Assembly (NCBI GenBank): GCA_014802325.1
Contig: JAAVCK010000026.1
Location: 1-64,000, forward strand
Source: Bacteroides sp.
Lineage (GTDB): Bacteria > Bacteroidota > Bacteroidia > Bacteroidales > Muribaculaceae
Direction of reading: 5' to 3'
Length of the DNA stretch: 64,000 nt
Part shown: one piece after another, positions 60,284 through 64,000 of the stretch
How the letters are laid out: each line of letters begins with the position of its first letter
Numbering within the stretch: position 1 is the first letter of the stretch
Program-made: the position numbers and the translations under genes
The notes under the pieces: generated by a model
Told to the model about the DNA's origin: nothing
Databases searched by the model: none
The model's input: only the letters and a program-made list of their open reading frames with translations

Positions 60284-61603
60284 ATGAATAATGAGCCACA
60301 GATCTCACAATTTTCAGAGGCAATATCTCACGACGACACGGTAATCGATTTCAAAACGGCAGTGCCCTTGGGGCGGTCGGGGTCAGCGTGCGATGCCTAT
60401 GTCACGCGCCACCATAGGCGGCGTGTATTTATCAAGCGTCTGAAAGAGCCGTACCGATATGATGCCATCTACAGGGCGGCTCTTGAGAAGGAATTTGAAC
60501 TTGGAGTGGAGCTGAGGCATCCCTCTTTGCCACAGTATAGGGAAATCCATGGCGACTATGTGGTGATGGACTATGTGGACGGATTCACATTGGCTGAAGT
60601 CTTAGGCAACGAATCGTCTTTAGGTCTGGAAATTGTCCGCCGATGGCTTTCGCAACCTGAAAATGTGAGGAAGTTGATAAATAATCTCATTCAGGTAGTG
60701 GCGTATCTTCACAGTCATAATATAGTTCATTCCGATGTCAAGACCGACAATATTATGCTGACCAAAGACACGCATAATCTCGTGCTGATAGATCTTGACA
60801 AGGCCTTCACTACGTGGCTCGACGACACGCAGGGAAGACGGGAAATTTATGGTGTAGGTAGCGACGCAATGGTTACTGATGTTGATTTCCATGGCATCGC
60901 CATAGTAATTGGCAAGTTGCGCAAAGCCGGCTTTGAATTTGAAGGAATGGATGCTGTACAAGAAAAGTGTCTTGGCGAAGGAGCGCGTGCCGACGATATA
61001 TTGAAATTGCTTGACGATAATCTTGGTAACGGTCGGAATCCCGTCTTATTACCATTGATGTTGATATTCACCTTGGCTGTGGGACTCTTCGTCCTTTTAT
61101 ATCTCACATCACCCGCTGATGATGAAGCGGCGGAACGTATTGGTGTTGAAAGTGAGTCAATCGCTCCGGCGCCGGTGACGGACGAACAGGCACCCGTTGA
61201 GGTCGTTAAGGCTCAGGAGTCGTCCGTCGCAAAATCTCCTTCCTTTTCATGGGATCAGCCGGTGGAGGAAACCTTAAAAAGCCCTGACGCTATAATTCAG
61301 CCGATATATGATAAGCTATATCAGTCGCTGAATGAACTGGATGCCTACTGCAAGAGCGACAGCCTTACTGCAGCCGGATTACTTAAATCGATTACTGAGT
61401 TCAGCGAATTAGAGTCATCGACGATTTCGAGAAGTATTTCATTAGTAAAAAATGATCTCGCACTTGATGACGACGTGGATGCAATGAAGGCCGTATGGAA
61501 TTCAGAAGTATACCTCCGTTACAGCTTTGTGTCAGACAGTATCCAGAAACTGATAGGTGCTGAAATCAGCCGCAAGCGACGGCTGGAAAGTGTCAACCGA
61601 TAA
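60284..61603 (+). CDS. Membrane-anchored Ser/Thr protein kinase-like protein
   Basis: 439 residues. N-terminal kinase fold (about 20-245): glycine loop LGRSGSACDAYV, Lys51 in VFIKRL, catalytic loop IVHSDVKTDNIML (D151, N156; HSD replaces HRD), and DLD (170-172) in place of DFG. The lobe is short, since the activation and substrate regions are compact. One transmembrane helix (about 253-274) and an exported C-terminal domain (about 275-439) rich in Ser/Glu and helices. PASTA-like repeats are not present. The catalytic Asp, Asn and Lys remain, so activity is plausible. It ends 11 bases inside the convergent gene at 61593. Confidence 0.85.
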   Translation: MNNEPQISQFSEAISHDDTVIDFKTAVPLGRSGSACDAYVTRHHRRRVFIKRLKEPYRYDAIYRAALEKEFELGVELRHPSLPQYREIHGDYVVMDYVDGFTLAEVLGNESSLGLEIVRRWLSQPENVRKLINNLIQVVAYLHSHNIVHSDVKTDNIMLTKDTHNLVLIDLDKAFTTWLDDTQGRREIYGVGSDAMVTDVDFHGIAIVIGKLRKAGFEFEGMDAVQEKCLGEGARADDILKLLDDNLGNGRNPVLLPLMLIFTLAVGLFVLLYLTSPADDEAAERIGVESESIAPAPVTDEQAPVEVVKAQESSVAKSPSFSWDQPVEETLKSPDAIIQPIYDKLYQSLNELDAYCKSDSLTAAGLLKSITEFSELESSTISRSISLVKNDLALDDDVDAMKAVWNSEVYLRYSFVSDSIQKLIGAEISRKRRLESVNR

Positions 61604-62123
61604 TTTCGATTGAAGATAAGCCGATATCTTTAGCTGCGAAGTAGAGTCCCATATTGACTCCATCGCGTATGACCTGCCAGGCTATGAGTTCAAATCCCTT
61701 TCTAAAACAGTCGACCTTGATCATGTCACCTTTACATAATTTACATCCCACTGCCTTTTCAATGTAAAAAAGGTGATTGCCGAGATATTTCATTTCGATA
61801 GTGCGCTCCGGATGGTAGCATATTCTTAAGCGGGTGCCGTCACTGAGATCATCGGAGTGTATGTCGTCGGCTTGTGCAAACGACGAGATAATATTGTCCT
61901 CGCTCTCGGTCTCGCCTATATATTCGGCCAGAATATCCAACGTGGAAGCCCGCGGGGCCACTCTCATTGTAGTAAAACCCAGCAGACGCTTCAGCGTGGT
62001 CGTACTCAATCTTTCACTGGTTTCTTCATAGATAGATTCCGAGAGAGCCTCACATTCCTGGGAATAACGTATCGCTTTGCCGAAACGAGCTTCAAGTTTT
62101 TTTCGCAGTTGCTCTGAGATCAT
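61593..62123 (-). CDS. Hypothetical protein, possible DNA-binding
   Basis: 176 residues from the ATG at 62123 (MISEQLRKKLEARFGKAIRYSQE); the open frame extends 117 codons further upstream but that part covers a promoter and repeats and is rejected. N-terminal 75 residues are helical (ERLSTTTLKRLLGFTTMRV, ASTLDILAEYIG) and could be a helix-turn-helix; the remaining part is beta-rich (YHPERTIEMKYLGNHLFYIEKAVGCKLCKGDMIKVDCF) with two Cys. I know this only as a Bacteroidales family of unknown role. It faces the kinase-like gene (11-base overlap) and shares a promoter motif with it. Confidence 0.65.
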   Translation of the reverse strand: MISEQLRKKLEARFGKAIRYSQECEALSESIYEETSERLSTTTLKRLLGFTTMRVAPRASTLDILAEYIGETESEDNIISSFAQADDIHSDDLSDGTRLRICYHPERTIEMKYLGNHLFYIEKAVGCKLCKGDMIKVDCFRKGFELIAWQVIRDGVNMGLYFAAKDIGLSSIEIIG

Positions 62124-62159
62124 GTTTTTCTGAAATACCTGTGTATTTTTATTCGTGTA

Positions 62160-62232
62160 CAAAGATAGTTCAAAAAGTTCATTATGTACATTTAATGAAC
62201 GAAATGACCGAAATGGCCGAAATGACCGATTA
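62160..62232 (-). promoter_or_regulatory. Promoter with inverted repeat and 9-base tandem repeats
   Basis: Leftward -7 TATCTTTG (plus-strand CAAAGATA, 62160-62167). Upstream, GTTCATT (62177-62183) and AATGAAC (62194-62200) form an inverted repeat over the -33 area. Adjacent are 3.5 copies of a 9-base unit: GAACGAAAT, GACCGAAAT, GGCCGAAAT, GACCGATTA (62197-62232). Likely operator sites. Confidence 0.6.
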
Positions 62233-62252
62233 ATATAGAGTGGAAAAGAAAT

Positions 62253-62289
62253 CGGTGTCAAAATGCCGGATTCGGTTATTTTGACACCG
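62253..62289 (-). terminator. Terminator of the GDP-fucose synthase gene
   Basis: CGGTGTCAAAAT (62253-62264) pairs perfectly with ATTTTGACACCG (62278-62289); on the minus strand ATTTCTTTTCC follows. Starts 10 bases after the fcl stop. Confidence 0.75.
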
Positions 62290-62298
62290 TAGGTGAAT

Positions 62299-63246
62299 TT
62301 ATCGGCAGCCGCGGTTGGCTTCGCCGAGATTGATAAAATCTTCATAGGCAAAGCGTATGCCTTCGTCAAGTTCAGTCGAGTAGGTCCATCCGAGAGCGGT
62401 GGCTTTCGATACATCGAGGAGTTTGCGAGGCGTACCGTTGGGTTTTGAGGTATCCCAGAGTATTTTCCCTTCATAACCGACTATCCGCGCCACCTTTTCG
62501 GTAAGCTCTTTAATGGACAATTCCTTGCCGGTGCCGGCGTTAACGGTTTCGTTGCCGGAGTAATTATTCATGAGATATACGCACAGATTGGCAAGATCAT
62601 CCACGTAAAGAAATTCACGCAGTGGCGATCCGTCGCCCCAGCATGTCACTTCAGTCAGCCCTTCGGTTTTGGCCTCGTGAAAGCGCCGGATTAATGCCGG
62701 AAGTACGTGGGAGTGAGTCGGATGATAGTTGTCGTTGGGTCCGTAAAGATTGGTGGGCATTACCGATATGAAGTCTGTGCCATACTGACGGTTGAGATAC
62801 TCGCAGTATTTCAGACCGGATATTTTAGCAAGGGCATATGCTTCGTTGGTCTGTTCGAGCGCAGAGGTCAGCAGACAGTTTTCGGGCATGGGTTGGGGCG
62901 CCATGCGCGGATAAATGCACGATGATCCGAGAAATTCGAGTTTCTTGCATCCGTATCTCCAAGCGGCATTTATCACGTTCATCTCTAGCATCATGTTGAT
63001 ATACATGAAGTCGGCCGGAGCGGAACTGTTGGCCACGATACCACCCACTTTAGCAGCCGCGAGAAATACGTATTCAGGCTTTTCGCCGGCGAAGAAAGCA
63101 TCCACGGCGCGTTGGTCGGTGAGATCGAGTTCGGCATGTGTACGGGTCACAATATTTTCGTAACCCTGACGCTTAAGTTCGCGCACTATCGCCGAGCCTA
63201 CCATGCCGCGGTGTCCGGCGACGTATATTTTAGAGCTCTTATCCAT
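62299..63246 (-). CDS. fcl: GDP-L-fucose synthase
   Basis: 315 residues, extended SDR. NADP motif [12 protein letters not shown], catalytic Ser in FLGSSCIYP, and the Tyr/Lys pair of [31 protein letters not shown] and [14 protein letters not shown] are specific to Fcl/WcaG. It makes GDP-L-fucose from GDP-4-keto-6-deoxymannose for surface glycans, a characteristic of gut Bacteroidales. The GHMP kinase gene lies 6 bases upstream. The gmd partner is not in the window, but may lie beyond its end. Confidence 0.95.
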   Translation of the reverse strand: MDKSSKIYVAGHRGMVGSAIVRELKRQGYENIVTRTHAELDLTDQRAVDAFFAGEKPEYVFLAAAKVGGIVANSSAPADFMYINMMLEMNVINAAWRYGCKKLEFLGSSCIYPRMAPQPMPENCLLTSALEQTNEAYALAKISGLKYCEYLNRQYGTDFISVMPTNLYGPNDNYHPTHSHVLPALIRRFHEAKTEGLTEVTCWGDGSPLREFLYVDDLANLCVYLMNNYSGNETVNAGTGKELSIKELTEKVARIVGYEGKILWDTSKPNGTPRKLLDVSKATALGWTYSTELDEGIRFAYEDFINLGEANRGCR

Positions 63247-63252
63247 AATGTA

Positions 63253-64000
63253 TTACATCAGACCTTTTCGACGTATTTTTACCGGAATAGTACCCTCGGG
63301 AAGAGAGTCGACCACAAGAGCGAGATGACCTCCACCTCCTGCCCCGAGCATTTTCCATGCTTTAGCCTTTGGCGCCCAAGCCTTGATAAATTCCTGCACC
63401 CCGGGTTGCATCATGCTGGGAAACATGGCTATCTGTGCTTCAAAAGAGTCACGGAATGCGGTGGCGAAGGCATCAAGGTCACGAGCCATTATAGCATTCC
63501 AGCAGCGGTCGGCCGCGTCAGTGAGATTTTTAACTTTCTCGGGCGTTATATCCTTTCCCTCCACAACCGAACATCCGGCACGTCGGGGAAACATCGGGAC
63601 AATGCATAAATGGCTTTCGAGCCACGACAAAGTATCTTCGTCGGTGCACTGCTCGATTTTCGAGGGCCAGTAATGGCCGTCATAATAGTGTCGGCACAGC
63701 CCCGACATGCAGATGCCTATAGCGTCTTGAGCACCGGAGATGTGTCCTTCGTTTTCAGGATCGTTCTCGAAGCAAAAGAGCAGTCGGGCCAGCATCTCCT
63801 CGTTGTAGTTGGGCAGTTCGTATGGCCAGATCTTGCGGGCGGCATTTCGTGTGGAAGTCGACATGCCTCCGCGCTCCATGAACTCAACCGTGGGTTCGAT
63901 AGAAATAGTGAGAGCCCATCCGTGACCGAATTGCGATACGTAGGGCTGGTCGATCCATGTACCGGCCAGATCCACACGATAGGGGAGATGACTCTTGACT
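63253..64000 (-). CDS. GHMP-family sugar kinase, 5' part beyond the window
   Basis: Partial: the frame stays open to the window end, where VKSHLPYRVDLAGTW precedes an internal GTG sometimes taken as the start. RVDLAGTWID is the GHMP N-terminal motif; HISGAQDAIGIC corresponds to the phosphate-binding loop and KMLGAGGGGHLALVV to the third GHMP motif. The family includes galactokinase, the heptose-phosphate kinase HddA and the kinase part of Fkp. Six bases from fcl, it probably supplies an activated sugar for the same glycan; the exact sugar is uncertain. Confidence 0.8.
   Translation of the reverse strand, partial: VKSHLPYRVDLAGTWIDQPYVSQFGHGWALTISIEPTVEFMERGGMSTSTRNAARKIWPYELPNYNEEMLARLLFCFENDPENEGHISGAQDAIGICMSGLCRHYYDGHYWPSKIEQCTDEDTLSWLESHLCIVPMFPRRAGCSVVEGKDITPEKVKNLTDAADRCWNAIMARDLDAFATAFRDSFEAQIAMFPSMMQPGVQEFIKAWAPKAKAWKMLGAGGGGHLALVVDSLPEGTIPVKIRRKGLM

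Noticed and set aside
61593-62474. Longer version (293 codons) of the hypothetical gene
   Set aside because: The first 117 codons cover a promoter, operator-like repeats and the terminator of fcl; the ATG at 62123 fits much better.
1-64000. CRISPR array, integrase-type attachment site or prophage
   Set aside because: No regularly spaced repeats, no complete recombinase and no phage structural genes were seen; the only tRNA has no duplicated 3' end nearby.

Overview
The window looks like chromosomal DNA of a gut Bacteroidales. GC content (near 50% by eye), gene content and many promoters of the Bacteroidetes type (TAnnTTTG at -7, sometimes with TTTG about 20 bases upstream) point to the Muribaculaceae more than to Bacteroides; the family assignment is inference. 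Supporting content includes a SusC/SusD pair, a GH97 enzyme, an UpxY-like antiterminator heading a glycan cluster, a CfxA-like class A beta-lactamase and an aspartate decarboxylase/antiporter pair. No rRNA operon, CRISPR array, transposase or prophage was seen.

Layout. 1-4.4 kb: the core rpsF-rpsR-rplI operon sits between AT-rich genes of unknown role (two secreted proteins, a 32-residue hydrophobic peptide, a divergent sigma-70 factor). 4.4-11.3 kb: muramidase, dipeptidase PepD, a small membrane protein, an OmpH/Skp-like lipoprotein, a membrane sensor kinase that has lost its phospho-acceptor histidine, a DMT permease and tRNA-Leu(CAA). 11.4-17.7 kb: a minus-strand operon panB - MATE - HAD - ribF - UvrA2-like protein. 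17.9-28.3 kb: GH97, LuxR-type regulator plus outer-membrane barrel, MATE, aspT-asdA. 28.3-34.7 kb: a minus-strand glycan cluster headed by a fusion of a tyrosine-recombinase-type SAM-like domain with a NusG/UpxY module. 34.7-38.9 kb: a membrane-anchored multi-domain protein, a short-chain dehydrogenase close to 7-alpha-hydroxysteroid dehydrogenase, and pyruvate kinase.

38.9-44.9 kb is the most unusual part. It holds a WYL regulator divergent from an RtcB-PrfH RNA-repair/ribosome-rescue pair, a shortened FtsZ homologue without the GTP-binding signature, an AAA+ ATPase, a probable small RNA and a 167-bp MITE-like element. Promoters of the FtsZ-like gene, the small RNA and the AAA+ gene share a 19-bp near-palindromic box exactly 9 bases upstream of the -7 element, in three separate places. 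This suggests one co-regulated, possibly undescribed stress system.

44.9-64 kb: carboxymuconolactone decarboxylase/cupin protein, beta-lactamase, a broken flavodoxin gene, a LytS/LytTR two-component pair, a coiled-coil lipoprotein running into a SusC-SusD pair, tandem duplicated APC antiporters, a LysE exporter, a three-gene lipoprotein/membrane operon, a Ser/Thr-kinase-like membrane protein facing a small unknown gene with a shared promoter motif, GDP-L-fucose synthase, and a GHMP kinase cut by the window edge.
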